Assembly (NCBI RefSeq): GCF_018998565.1
Contig: NZ_JAHNZO010000016.1
Location: 1-64,000, forward strand
Source: Paenibacillus oleatilyticus
Lineage (GTDB): Bacteria > Bacillota > Bacilli > Paenibacillales > NBRC-103111
Reading direction: 5' to 3'
Length of the DNA: 64,000 nt
The translations under genes were made by a program, and so were the position numbers. This document shows positions 16,171 through 24,538 of this stretch, piece by piece (position 1 is the stretch's first letter; each line of letters opens with the position of its first letter). Below the pieces are notes generated by a model that saw only the letters and a program-made list of their open reading frames with translations, was not told the DNA's origin and searched no databases.

Positions 16171-17775
16171 TCATCCGGATGTTTTCCGGTCTTCCTCCGT
16201 CTTGCGGGTTTCACCGGAGGATTTTGAAGATTCGTTCGTCTTTTTGGAATCGGTCGATTTCTTCGGATCTTCGGCAGATTTCTTGGTGCTTTCAGTCGAT
16301 TTTTTACCGCCCTCGGACGATTTGGCGCCTTCCTCGGTCTTTTTCTTGCCCTCGGTATTCTTGCCGGTTCCCTGCGACTTGCCCGATTCTCCTGTCTTCC
16401 CGGTCTGCGTTTTATCCGCATCCGTCTTCTTCCCCGTATCCGTTGTCTTCCCGGTCTCGGACTTCTTGCCCTGCTCGGCCTTCTTCGGATCGGCGGCTTT
16501 GCCGGAATCGGCAGGCTTTTTCGCCCCGTCCGCAGGCGCTTTGACGGCTGTTTTGGACGTTCCGCCGACGATGCCCGTCTCCTTCTTCACAGGCGGCTTC
16601 TCTTCCGCGTCGGATGGAATACTGCGGGTCTCCCCAAGCGTAATCCGCCCTTCCTTGTCGATCTGCGCATTGACGGACAAGTTCGTCAGCTTCTCGAACA
16701 GCTTGTCGCGGGCCTCGTCGACCATCGGGACCGGCTGGGCCCACTTGGTCAGAATCGGCACCATGCTTAGATCGCAGCTTCGTTCCTTGGTGCAGGAGGC
16801 TTCCAAAATCATGCTTTCCCAAGTATTCGGATTATCATTGGTAGTAAATATAAAATTGCCCATGCTGTAGGCGATCCATTTGCCCTTGTACTGCTCGAAG
16901 CCTTGAACGACATGCGGGTGGCTGGCGACGACGAGATCTGCGCCCTCATCGATATACTGCCTTGCCAGATCGGTCTGCGACTTGACCGGATACGCCTTGC
17001 GCTCTTCTCCCCAATGGGCGATAACGACAACCAGATCCGCCTCGGCTCTCGCCTTGCCGATGGCTTCAAACGCCAGCTTCGTGCTGTAGGTTTCCGCCAT
17101 CCCCGGCTTCGATTTGCCGGCGTACCAGCTCGTATCGGGAATGACCCGGCTGAAGCCGAGGAAGGCAATCTTGATGCCTTTTTGCTCCGTAATCACGTAG
17201 CTATACGCTTCGTCCGAATTCCGGCCCGCGCCTACATGCTTGATGTCCTGGGCATCAAGGTAATCCAGCGTATCGAGCAGCCCTTCGACGCCATAGTCCA
17301 TGCTGTGGTTGTTGGCCAGATTCACCAGATCGACGCCCGCACGCTTCAATTCAGGGAGCGACTGCGGCGACGACCGGTACACGTATTCTTTCTCTTGGAC
17401 TTCGCCTCTTGTCGTGATCGGCGTTTCCAGATTCGCTACCGTAATATCCGCCTTCTCCAAGTACGGCTTGACATGCTTGTACGGATAATCGTAGCCGTTC
17501 TTTTGGAGCAGGTCATCCACCTTGCTGCCGAACATGACATCGCCCACGAACGTGAGCTTGACTTTCGGGGATGGCTCCTGAGGCGCCGTCGCTGCACCGC
17601 TATCCGCTGCCGGCGGCTTCTCCTGAGTGACGCCCGGAGTCGTCGTCGCAGGCGGCTTGGACATCGCTTCGATCTTCGGAGGCAATGCCAGCCCGCCCTC
17701 TTTGTCCCCCTCCTGCGGAGGGTCCAGCTTTTGAATCAAATATGCGAAGGCGCCAGCCGTGATGAGGCTTAACAA
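16171..17775 (-). CDS. CapA/PgsA family capsule-synthesis-like metallophosphatase domain protein
   Basis: This is a membrane-anchored extracellular protein. One N-terminal helix (LLSLITAGAFAYLI) precedes a Pro-rich linker and a CapA domain from about residue 70 to 350. CapA family motifs are clear: TFVGDVMFGSKVDD, VANLETPI, NLANNHSMDYG, AHWGEE and SHPHVVQGF. These belong to the poly-gamma-glutamate synthesis protein family, which has a calcineurin-like fold. The last ~120 residues are a low-complexity Lys/Ser/Thr/Gly/Glu tail that may bind the wall. TTG 17775 is the first canonical start, but it has no ribosome-binding site. Coding-like sequence continues in frame to an ATT at 17868 (see findings), so the true protein is probably about 31 residues longer. 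Confidence 0.85.
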   Translation of the reverse strand: MLSLITAGAFAYLIQKLDPPQEGDKEGGLALPPKIEAMSKPPATTTPGVTQEKPPAADSGAATAPQEPSPKVKLTFVGDVMFGSKVDDLLQKNGYDYPYKHVKPYLEKADITVANLETPITTRGEVQEKEYVYRSSPQSLPELKRAGVDLVNLANNHSMDYGVEGLLDTLDYLDAQDIKHVGAGRNSDEAYSYVITEQKGIKIAFLGFSRVIPDTSWYAGKSKPGMAETYSTKLAFEAIGKARAEADLVVVIAHWGEERKAYPVKSQTDLARQYIDEGADLVVASHPHVVQGFEQYKGKWIAYSMGNFIFTTNDNPNTWESMILEASCTKERSCDLSMVPILTKWAQPVPMVDEARDKLFEKLTNLSVNAQIDKEGRITLGETRSIPSDAEEKPPVKKETGIVGGTSKTAVKAPADGAKKPADSGKAADPKKAEQGKKSETGKTTDTGKKTDADKTQTGKTGESGKSQGTGKNTEGKKKTEEGAKSSEGGKKSTESTKKSAEDPKKSTDSKKTNESSKSSGETRKTEEDRKTSG

Positions 17776-18130
17776 GCCAATTTTTATCCAGAGCGTTCTG
17801 TTCTGCTTCTGCTCCTGTTCATGCTTTTGCTTACGCGATTGCTCCGTATCAACCGGTTCCTTCTGAATCTTAACCTACCCCTATCCTATCCCGCTGCGAA
17901 TCAGCGCATATGTTCTCTTTTCCCATTATAGCAAATCGTCCGCCTGTGGTCATGGGGCACAAATACCTAAAAAAAACGATTGCCAAGCCCCCCCTTATTC
18001 TGGTAACATAGATTTTCTCTCGACTTTTTAGGCAACTCACCTCAATCCGCCTCATCCCTCGCCGAACCCGGCGAACCGGGCTTCGCTGCCGTTACCAGCA
18101 AAGCTCCAATCCAAGCTTACGGAGGTGTCT

Positions 18131-18907
18131 ATGCTTTTCCCTGTCTTAATGAAGAAAGCGTTCGCACGCAATCTGCAGTACCGCTTGTCCCATGCGGTCA
18201 ATACGGTCGCCAGCATCGTGTTCGGGCTGATCTACGTCTCGATCTGGCAGGGCATCGGACAGCAGGACGGCATGCACGGCTACAGCCTGCAAACCGTCAT
18301 CCATTATGTCGCGCTGAATCAAGCGACGCTGTGGGTAACCTTGTTCGTGACCAACGGGCTTGGAATCGAGCGCTCCGTACGTACCGGACAGATCGCAACC
18401 GACTTGATGCGTCCGGTTCATCTGTTTTACCAGTTGATGTGCCGCGAATGGGGACAAATCGGTTACCAATTGCTCTACAAAACGATCCCCATCTACCTGA
18501 TTTACATATGGATGCTCTCGCTTCCGGTTCCACGCAGTACCGGCACCTGGCTTGCTTTCGCCACGGCGCTTGCGATGGCCGCCTATATGAACATTTGCGT
18601 GAATTACCTCATCGGCGTAACGGCCCTCTGGACTACCGAATCGACTTGGCTATTTTGGGTTCACAATTCCATCTCAAGCGTGCTTTCCGGCTTTCTCATT
18701 CCGATCGAATGGCTGCCGCACTGGCTTCAGCGCATCGCTTACATGACACCTTATCCGTACATGCAGTACATTCCAAGCAAAATTTATTTGGGCCTTGCTT
18801 CCCCGTCCGAAATGTACGGCGGCCTTTTGTGGTGCGTACTGTTCACTGCGCTTTGCCTCGCCGCAACCGCTGTCGTACGGAATAAAGTGGAGGTGCAGGG
18901 CGGATGA
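18131..18907 (+). CDS. ABC-2 type exporter permease (first subunit)
   Basis: The 258-residue protein has about six membrane helices and looks like the DUF990/ABC-2 exporter permeases that occur as pairs with one ATPase. ATG 18131 follows GGAGGT by a few bases; an in-frame GTG at 18125 lies inside the ribosome-binding site and is rejected. The short loop TGQIATDLMRPV, between helices 2 and 3, is typical. It overlaps the next permease by 4 bp (ATGA), showing translational coupling. Substrate unknown; drugs, lipids or polysaccharides are possible. Confidence 0.85.
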   Translation: MLFPVLMKKAFARNLQYRLSHAVNTVASIVFGLIYVSIWQGIGQQDGMHGYSLQTVIHYVALNQATLWVTLFVTNGLGIERSVRTGQIATDLMRPVHLFYQLMCREWGQIGYQLLYKTIPIYLIYIWMLSLPVPRSTGTWLAFATALAMAAYMNICVNYLIGVTALWTTESTWLFWVHNSISSVLSGFLIPIEWLPHWLQRIAYMTPYPYMQYIPSKIYLGLASPSEMYGGLLWCVLFTALCLAATAVVRNKVEVQGG

Positions 18908-19695
18908 GCACGGTACGCATGTTTTTGCTGCTGGTCAAAGCCAGCGTCCGCAGCCGGATGCAGTATAAATTCAATTTCTGGCTATCCACCGTGCTCGCGG
19001 CCCTTGTCAGTGTGATGGACTTTTTGCTGCTCTCCGTGATTTTATGGAAATTCGACTCGATTCAAGGCTGGAGCTTGTACGAAATCGGCTATTTGTACGC
19101 CACCATCCTGCTGTCCAAAGCGCTCTACCGCAGCTTCGCCAACGACGTGCATCATTTGGAAAAATATTTGGTCTCCGGCGATCTGGACCAGCTGCTTGTC
19201 CGGCCGATTCCCGTCTTGCTGGCGCTGATGTCGCAAAATTTCCGCCTGATGCTCGGCGAATGGGTGCAGGGCGGCATCATCCTGACGCTCTGCTTAGGAC
19301 AAATGATAAGCTCGGGACAGGTGACCGCAGCCGCCATTCCGCTCACGCTAGTCGTTCTGGTGACGGGCGCAGCGCTACTGTTCGCCATCGGACTCGGCAC
19401 CGCAACGTTCGGCTTCTGGACGACGCGGGTCAGCGAACTGCAAAACTTGACCGAAGATGCCGCAAACAAAGCCGTGCAGTATCCGATGGAGCTGTATCCC
19501 GGTTGGCTGCGGACCTTGCTACTCACCTTGATCCCCGTCGGGATGGCGAACTACATGCCGGCGCTTTATATCGTGAAGGGCCAGCTCGGCTGGTGGCTGC
19601 TGCCGGCCGTCATGGCTTTTGCCGCCGTCTTCCTGTGGCTCATGCTGCGGTTTTGGCGGTTCGGCCTGAGCCGCTACCAGAGCAGCGGAAGCTGA
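18904..19695 (+). CDS. ABC-2 type exporter permease (second subunit)
   Basis: This 263-residue permease with about six helices resembles its neighbour in order and in the loop SGDLDQLLVRPIPV, the counterpart of the TGQIATDLMRPV loop. The two probably form a heterodimeric membrane channel. Its start overlaps the stop of the first permease by 4 bp. The ATPase gene follows after 49 bp, so the three are one operon. Confidence 0.85.
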   Translation: MSTVRMFLLLVKASVRSRMQYKFNFWLSTVLAALVSVMDFLLLSVILWKFDSIQGWSLYEIGYLYATILLSKALYRSFANDVHHLEKYLVSGDLDQLLVRPIPVLLALMSQNFRLMLGEWVQGGIILTLCLGQMISSGQVTAAAIPLTLVVLVTGAALLFAIGLGTATFGFWTTRVSELQNLTEDAANKAVQYPMELYPGWLRTLLLTLIPVGMANYMPALYIVKGQLGWWLLPAVMAFAAVFLWLMLRFWRFGLSRYQSSGS

Positions 19696-19744
19696 TTTTC
19701 CACAGACTTCCACACTTCCAGATCTGAAAGGAGCGAATGAACCG

Positions 19745-20719
19745 ATGATTGAGGTTAAGCATTTACATAAAAGCTTTCGCATTCCCGCCCCCCATTTAAG
19801 CCGGTGGGAACGGATCAAAGCGGCCGTGACCGGAGGCGGGGCGGAAAAAACGGCGGTCCGCGATATCAGCTTCACGGTCGGTACGGGCGAGTTCGTCGGG
19901 TATATCGGTCCGAACGGCGCCGGAAAATCGACGACGATCAAAATGTTGACCGGCATTCTGCACCCGACCTCGGGCGAGGTGCGGATCGACGGCATGAGCC
20001 CGCATAAGGACCGCCGCCGGGTCGTTTCCCGGCTGGGTGTCGTCTTCGGCCAGCGCAGCCAGCTGTGGTGGGACTTGCCGGTGCGCGATTCGTTCGATAT
20101 TTTGTGCGCGATGTACCGCATCGACCGGCAGCGGCAGCAGCGGACGCTGGCGGAGCTGGACGGGCTGCTCGGCCTCGGCGAATTCGCCGATACGCCGGTC
20201 CGCAAGCTGTCGCTCGGCCAGCGGATGCGGGCCGATCTTGCCGCCGCATTGCTGCACGAGCCGGATATCCTGTTCCTTGACGAGCCGACCATCGGACTGG
20301 ACGTCATCGCCAAGCGCAACATTCGCGGGCTGCTGTCCAAAGTAAACCGTGAGCTCGGCAAGACGGTGCTGCTGACGACTCACGATATGGACGACATTGA
20401 GCAGCTCTGCGACCGCGTCATGGTGATTAACCACGGGTCGCTGGCGTACGACGGAACGATCGGCGAGCTGCGGGAGCGCATCGGACTGCCGACGATTCTG
20501 CGCGTATCGTTTGAAGCCGAAGTTTCTCCGGGCGTTGCCACGGAGCCGGAGTTAGGCTTCACCGTTGCGGAAGCGAACGGCTGCGAGCTGACCGTCCATT
20601 TCAACCGGCAGGAGCTTCCTGCCTTAGAGGTACTCCGCCGGCTGGAGCCATATGGAACGGCCCGCGACGTTCATATGGAGGAGCCGGATTTCGAAGAGAT
20701 CATTCATAAAGTGTACTAG
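19745..20719 (+). CDS. ABC exporter ATP-binding protein
   Basis: This 324-residue ATPase powers the two upstream permeases. Walker A is GPNGAGKST (about 56-64), the signature is LSLGQRMRADL, Walker B is ILFLDEPTIGLD and the switch His is in LLTTHDMDD. An N-terminal insert (PHLSRWERIKAAVTGGG) before the core and a C-terminal extension are usual for the NatA/DrrA-like exporters with DUF990-type permeases. ATG 19745 follows AAGGAGCG. The operon ends at a weak terminator at about 20745. Confidence 0.9.
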   Translation: MIEVKHLHKSFRIPAPHLSRWERIKAAVTGGGAEKTAVRDISFTVGTGEFVGYIGPNGAGKSTTIKMLTGILHPTSGEVRIDGMSPHKDRRRVVSRLGVVFGQRSQLWWDLPVRDSFDILCAMYRIDRQRQQRTLAELDGLLGLGEFADTPVRKLSLGQRMRADLAAALLHEPDILFLDEPTIGLDVIAKRNIRGLLSKVNRELGKTVLLTTHDMDDIEQLCDRVMVINHGSLAYDGTIGELRERIGLPTILRVSFEAEVSPGVATEPELGFTVAEANGCELTVHFNRQELPALEVLRRLEPYGTARDVHMEEPDFEEIIHKVY

Positions 20720-20743
20720 GACGCCGACAAAGCTGCAAAAAAT

Positions 20744-20782
20744 AAGAACCTTCCGGGAATGCCGTTCTCCGAAGGTTCTTTG
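20744..20782 (+). terminator. Terminator of the ABC exporter operon
   Basis: AGAACCTTC (20745-20753) pairs with GAAGGTTCT (20771-20779); the T-run after it is short, but A residues precede it, so the structure may work better on the minus strand. Confidence 0.5.
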
Positions 20783-20845
20783 CATGTGCTATAATGGAAG
20801 GATCCGCCACTTGGCAGCAGCAGAAACAGGAGGAACCTATACATC

Positions 20846-21607
20846 ATGGACAAAATCGCCGTCATTTCCGACATCCACGGCAACTTGCCTGCGCTGGAGG
20901 CGGTCGTTCGGGATATTCGCCGCCGCCGTATCCGGCGTATCGTCTGCCTCGGCGATCTGGTCGGCAAAGGGCCTCAGCCGTGCGAGGCGGTAGACCGCAT
21001 TCGCGAGTTATGCGAAACGACGGTGCAGGGCAACTGGGATCACGGCATCAACAACCCCCAGGATAAGGAAACCGGCTTGTGGCAGCAGCGCCTGCTCGGG
21101 ACAGAGCGGCTTCGCTACTTGCGGGAGCTGCCGTTTTCCGCGGAACTGCGGCTAAGCGGACGCCGCGTACGGCTCTTTCACGCTTCCGCGCAAAGCATTT
21201 ATCATCGCGTGATCCGCAAGGCTAATAAGAAGGAAAAGCTAGCAATGTTCCAAAATACGGACCAGACGGGCGGGTTTGCGGGCACGGAGCTGACACCGGA
21301 TGTCATCGGCTACGGAGATATCCACGTTCCTTACGTCCAGACGCTGAAGTCGAAGGCGGGACAAGGTCTGCTGCTGTTCAACACCGGCAGCGTCGGCGCG
21401 CCTTACGATGGGCTCCCTTATGCGAGCTATGCCATTCTGGAAGGAGAGACGTCGCATCCGGCCTGCCTGGAGCCTGCCCCGTTCTCCGTACAGCTCGTCC
21501 GCGTGCCTTATGACGTCGAGCAAGCCGTCGCCATCGCCGAACGCGTCGGCCTGCCCAATCTGGAGCGGTTCGTTGGCGAAATTCGCAGCGGGATCGAGCG
21601 GAAATAA
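20846..21607 (+). CDS. Calcineurin-like metallophosphoesterase (YfcE/MJ0936-type)
   Basis: The 253-residue protein has the blocks of the metallophosphatase superfamily: SDIHGN at the N-terminus, CLGDLVGKGP, GNWDH (in place of the common GNHD), FHAS and GYGDIHVPY. These hold a two-metal centre for phosphodiester or phosphomonoester hydrolysis. GNWD keeps the Asn and Asp but replaces the His that usually helps catalysis, a known variant in this subfamily. A -10 (TATAAT, 20790-20795) lies upstream. The start is ATG 20846 after AGGAGG. Confidence 0.85.
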   Translation: MDKIAVISDIHGNLPALEAVVRDIRRRRIRRIVCLGDLVGKGPQPCEAVDRIRELCETTVQGNWDHGINNPQDKETGLWQQRLLGTERLRYLRELPFSAELRLSGRRVRLFHASAQSIYHRVIRKANKKEKLAMFQNTDQTGGFAGTELTPDVIGYGDIHVPYVQTLKSKAGQGLLLFNTGSVGAPYDGLPYASYAILEGETSHPACLEPAPFSVQLVRVPYDVEQAVAIAERVGLPNLERFVGEIRSGIERK

Positions 21608-21797
21608 CGGGCTGGCATTCGTCGTCATGTCCGGGACAACCAACCGTCTCTTGCCCCGAACACGTTTGCATCGCAGAAATAATGAGAGTATACTCGAAGC
21701 ATGTCGAACGATACATTACATAGACCAGCACACAGAGGACGGCAAACATCTTCTTCGGTTTGCATGCGATGGTCAGCTTGAAAAGAGGCGAACTCGC

Positions 21798-23009
21798 GTG
21801 GCGAAATGGCAGGTTAACTTAATCGTATTATGGGTGGGACAATTTTTGGTCATGGCCGGCATGACGATGATTGTTCCTTTTTTGCCTTTGTATTTGCAGG
21901 AGCTGGGCCTCCATGACCCTCATAGCGTTGCTACTTGGGCCGGGGTCATCTTTGCGGGGAATTTCGTCACCTCCTTTATCTTTCAACCGATCTGGGGCGG
22001 ACTCGCCGACCGGTACGGACGCAAAGTGATGCTGCTGCGCTCCGGCTTCGGCATGGCGATTGTCATGACGCTGATGGGCTTCTCGACCAGCGCCTGGCAT
22101 CTGCTGCTTCTCCGGCTCTTGAACGGTACGGTGTCCGGCTTCGTGCCCGCGGGAGTCGCGCTGATGTCGGCCACCACGCCGCGGGAGAAGGTCGGCTTCG
22201 CGATGGGCACGCTGCAATCCGGCTCCGTCGCCGGATCGATTCTCGGGCCGTTTCTCGGCGGACTGCTGGCAGAATGGATCGGGTTCCGCAACATTTTCTT
22301 CGTGACGGGCGCGACGCTCTTCGCCGCCTCGCTGCTTGCAGCGCTGCTGGTGAAGGAAACGTTCGACGCGAAAAAAGCGCTTCAGAAGCCGAAGCAGTCC
22401 ATGCTGGCGGCGTTCAACGAGCTGCGGCGCATTTCGCAGCTTCCTTCGCTGTACTCCGTCACCTTCTTGATCCAGTTCTCGCTGCTCAGCGTCATGCCGC
22501 TTCTCCCGCTGTTCGTTCAGCAGCTTCACGGACAGGACGAGATGCTGGCGTTCTACGCCGGTCTGGTCGGATCGGTGACCGGCTTCTCCAATATGATCGC
22601 TTCGCCGGTATTCGGCAAATTGTCCGATCGGATCGGACCGGAGAAAATTCTCGTAACTTGCCTGCTCGGCGCCGCCGTAGCTTCGGTCCCCCAAGCCTTC
22701 GTGCATAACGTGTGGCAGCTCTGCGCGGCCCGGTTTTTCCTCGGCATTTTTCTCGGAGGACTGCTCCCTACGGTGAACGCGCTCATCCGGAAATATACGC
22801 CGAACGGGATGGAAAGCCGCTCCTACAGCTTCAACACAAGCGCGCTTGCGCTCGGGAACATGCTGGGCCCCGTCGTAGGCGGAGCAATCTCCGGCGTGAT
22901 GACGATCCAGCAGCTTTTTCTTGTTTCGGCCGTTCTGCTCTTGATTAATGGCTTGTGGGCCCGAAAATCGATTTTGCTCCGACAAAAATCGACCCCCTCC
23001 CCTTCATAA
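21798..23009 (+). CDS. MFS transporter, probable multidrug efflux pump
   Basis: The 403-residue protein has twelve helices and the MFS motif A twice: GGLADRYGRKVMLL after helix 2 and GKLSDRIGPEK after helix 8. Motif C-like glycines in GSVAGSILGPFLGG (helix 5) are typical of drug:H+ antiporters. The open frame reaches back to 21408, across the end of the phosphoesterase gene. GTG 21798 is chosen because AAAGAGGCG ends 7 bp before it and the protein then begins at the first helix. The substrate is not predictable. Confidence 0.88.
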   Translation: MAKWQVNLIVLWVGQFLVMAGMTMIVPFLPLYLQELGLHDPHSVATWAGVIFAGNFVTSFIFQPIWGGLADRYGRKVMLLRSGFGMAIVMTLMGFSTSAWHLLLLRLLNGTVSGFVPAGVALMSATTPREKVGFAMGTLQSGSVAGSILGPFLGGLLAEWIGFRNIFFVTGATLFAASLLAALLVKETFDAKKALQKPKQSMLAAFNELRRISQLPSLYSVTFLIQFSLLSVMPLLPLFVQQLHGQDEMLAFYAGLVGSVTGFSNMIASPVFGKLSDRIGPEKILVTCLLGAAVASVPQAFVHNVWQLCAARFFLGIFLGGLLPTVNALIRKYTPNGMESRSYSFNTSALALGNMLGPVVGGAISGVMTIQQLFLVSAVLLLINGLWARKSILLRQKSTPSPS

Positions 23010-23028
23010 CCACGCTTATCGCAATCAG

Positions 23029-23076
23029 CCTGTAAGCCTTTGGTGCTTTGTCATCCTGGGCTTACAGGATTTTTTT
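23029..23076 (+). terminator. Intrinsic terminator of the MFS gene
   Basis: CCTGTAAGCC (23029-23038) pairs with GGCTTACAGG (23059-23068), followed by seven T. Confidence 0.88.
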
Positions 23077-23362
23077 GCCAAAAATCTATGATTTTCCGCC
23101 TATTTTCTCCGAAAATTTGACAAATTAGTGAACTTTAATGAAAACTTAATAAATAAATTATGCCATTTTTCCTAACAAGAAGGAAAATGTATCCGATAAT
23201 AAGAATGTAAGAAATAGTAAAGAAAATTAAATATTTTTTTCCTCCTGCTTACCTTATGGATGGTGTTTCCAAAGGAGGTGAACCAGAAATTCGCTTATGA
23301 TCCGTCATCTGTCGTTCCACCGGGAAGTATCCAATTCAACAGAGAAAAGAGGAAGATAATTT
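23077..23362 (+). promoter_or_regulatory. AT-rich leader region with a strong but orphan ribosome-binding site
   Basis: About 285 bp of AT-rich DNA precede the haem-oxygenase-like gene. TTGACA occurs near 23118, without a clear -10. A perfect anti-SD complement, AAGGAGGTGA, lies at 23272-23281. The first ATG after it (23297) opens a 20-codon frame ending at 23359, 3 bp before the enzyme start. A second frame from ATG 23260 to 23385 would give 41 residues overlapping the enzyme. Neither is certain. It may be a leader-peptide region. Confidence 0.4.
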
Positions 23363-23989
23363 ATGAAGCAATCACAAGTTGTTGAGACGATTTCGACGAT
23401 CATCGCAGAAGAACTTGAGAAAGCAAAAAAGTCGAATCCTTTTTTCACCCGATTTCCCGAGAGCGCGCAACCGGAGGATTTCAAATGGTGCATGCACCTA
23501 TACCACTTGTCCAAGCATTTCGGAGAGCTTCTTAAACTGCGCTGGGAGCGGTTCCCGGACGTCGATCACGATGTTTTCTCCACCCATTACAAGGAAGAGA
23601 AAGACCACGCCGAGATGCTCCGCAAATGGATGACGGATTTGGGGCTTGACGACCCCGAACAATCGTTTCCGAATTATGAGACCGAGGACTTCATTTCGCT
23701 CCAGTACCGCGCTGTCAGCTCCATGAGCGAAAACTTGTCGCTGCTTCTCGTGAACAGTACGGCGGAAGGCTACGCCCACGCCATGTACCTGCACGCCTAC
23801 GCGATTTTGAAAAGAGCCGGATTTACGAATCTGGAGTATTGGGAAGTACACTGCGTGGCGGACGAGGAGCACAGCAACGTCTATCATCTCATTCAGGATA
23901 TGAACGATACTGAACTAAAGGAAGCCGAGCATTTGGTTCGATATACGTGCCGTTCGCTCGATATCATGCTCGCGTCCTGGTTTAAATAG
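23363..23989 (+). CDS. Haem-oxygenase-like fold protein (TenA / iron-containing redox enzyme type)
   Basis: This 208-residue, all-helical soluble protein resembles the haem-oxygenase-like superfamily that includes TenA, PqqC-like and diiron (HDO) enzymes. Histidines and acids that could bind a metal centre are spaced through the helices: MHLYHLSKHFGE, HYKEEKDHAEML, EGYAHAMYLHAY and VADEEHSNVYH. The pairs ExxxxH and DEEHxxxYH are what one expects of a diiron member, although I cannot confirm ligands without a model. ATG 23363 follows AGAGGAAG. It is followed after 15 bp by a gene of unknown role, so the two are probably co-transcribed. Confidence 0.7.
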   Translation: MKQSQVVETISTIIAEELEKAKKSNPFFTRFPESAQPEDFKWCMHLYHLSKHFGELLKLRWERFPDVDHDVFSTHYKEEKDHAEMLRKWMTDLGLDDPEQSFPNYETEDFISLQYRAVSSMSENLSLLLVNSTAEGYAHAMYLHAYAILKRAGFTNLEYWEVHCVADEEHSNVYHLIQDMNDTELKEAEHLVRYTCRSLDIMLASWFK

Positions 23990-24004
23990 GAGGAATAGAT
24001 TGAT

Positions 24005-24448
24005 ATGGCATTCGAAGACGTTTTTAAGTATCACATTGATCGCACAAACCATGTTTTGTCCTGGCAGGTACTCGATTCGTTGACAGTGGAGGATGCTACC
24101 GAAGCAAGCAAGCTGGTAAAAAGCAGCCTTTCTACGATGAGCGGAGCCAAGCTCCTCGTCGATAACCGGTTCATGATCAAGAACGGCCGACCGATTGTCT
24201 TCTCTCCCGAAGTGAACGCGATCTGGGAGCAGCTTCAAGGCGGCATTTTGCCTCAAGTATCCCAGTGCGCCGTGCTGTGCAGCGGAGCGATTATGAAAAT
24301 GCAAATGGACCGCATCGCGCGGGCGTCCGGATTTATCGACGTGCTCCAGAGCTTCTGGAACGACGATCCGAGCGTCATGAAAAAGGAAGCCTACGTCTTT
24401 CTGGGCATTTCGTCCAACGAGCTGATCGACAGGCCCGTAAGCGTATAA
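24005..24448 (+). CDS. Hypothetical protein with a STAS/SpoIIAA-like pattern (147 aa)
   Basis: The 147-residue product is soluble. Alternating strands and helices (VLSWQVLDSLTVEDATEASK, AKLLVDNRFM, QCAVLCSGAIMKMQMDRIA, and AYVFLGISSNELID at the end) recall SpoIIAA/STAS-like proteins that sense or bind partners. I do not recognise a specific family. ATG 24005 has AGGAGG about 11 bp upstream. It is the second gene of a probable two-gene unit with the haem-oxygenase-like protein, so a helper or sensor role for that protein is a reasonable guess only. Confidence 0.6.
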   Translation: MAFEDVFKYHIDRTNHVLSWQVLDSLTVEDATEASKLVKSSLSTMSGAKLLVDNRFMIKNGRPIVFSPEVNAIWEQLQGGILPQVSQCAVLCSGAIMKMQMDRIARASGFIDVLQSFWNDDPSVMKKEAYVFLGISSNELIDRPVSV

Positions 24449-24461
24449 ATGCGGTATATAT

Positions 24462-24505
24462 AAAGAAGGCCGGGAAACGCTTGAGGGCGCTTCCCGGCCT
24501 TCTTT
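24462..24505. terminator. Bidirectional terminator between convergent units
   Basis: AAAGAAGGCCGGGAA (24462-24476) pairs perfectly with TTCCCGGCCTTCTTT (24491-24505), flanked by A and T runs. It serves both the 24005-24448 gene and the M20 peptidase operon. Confidence 0.9.
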
Positions 24506-24538
24506 TATTGCTTGCGCGAGTGCGCGAAGCGAAGCTCT

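Noticed and set aside
16179-16544. Ser/Pro/Arg-rich plus-strand frames opposite the CapA tail
   Set aside because: They are the complement of the low-complexity Lys/Ser/Thr tail and have no start signals.
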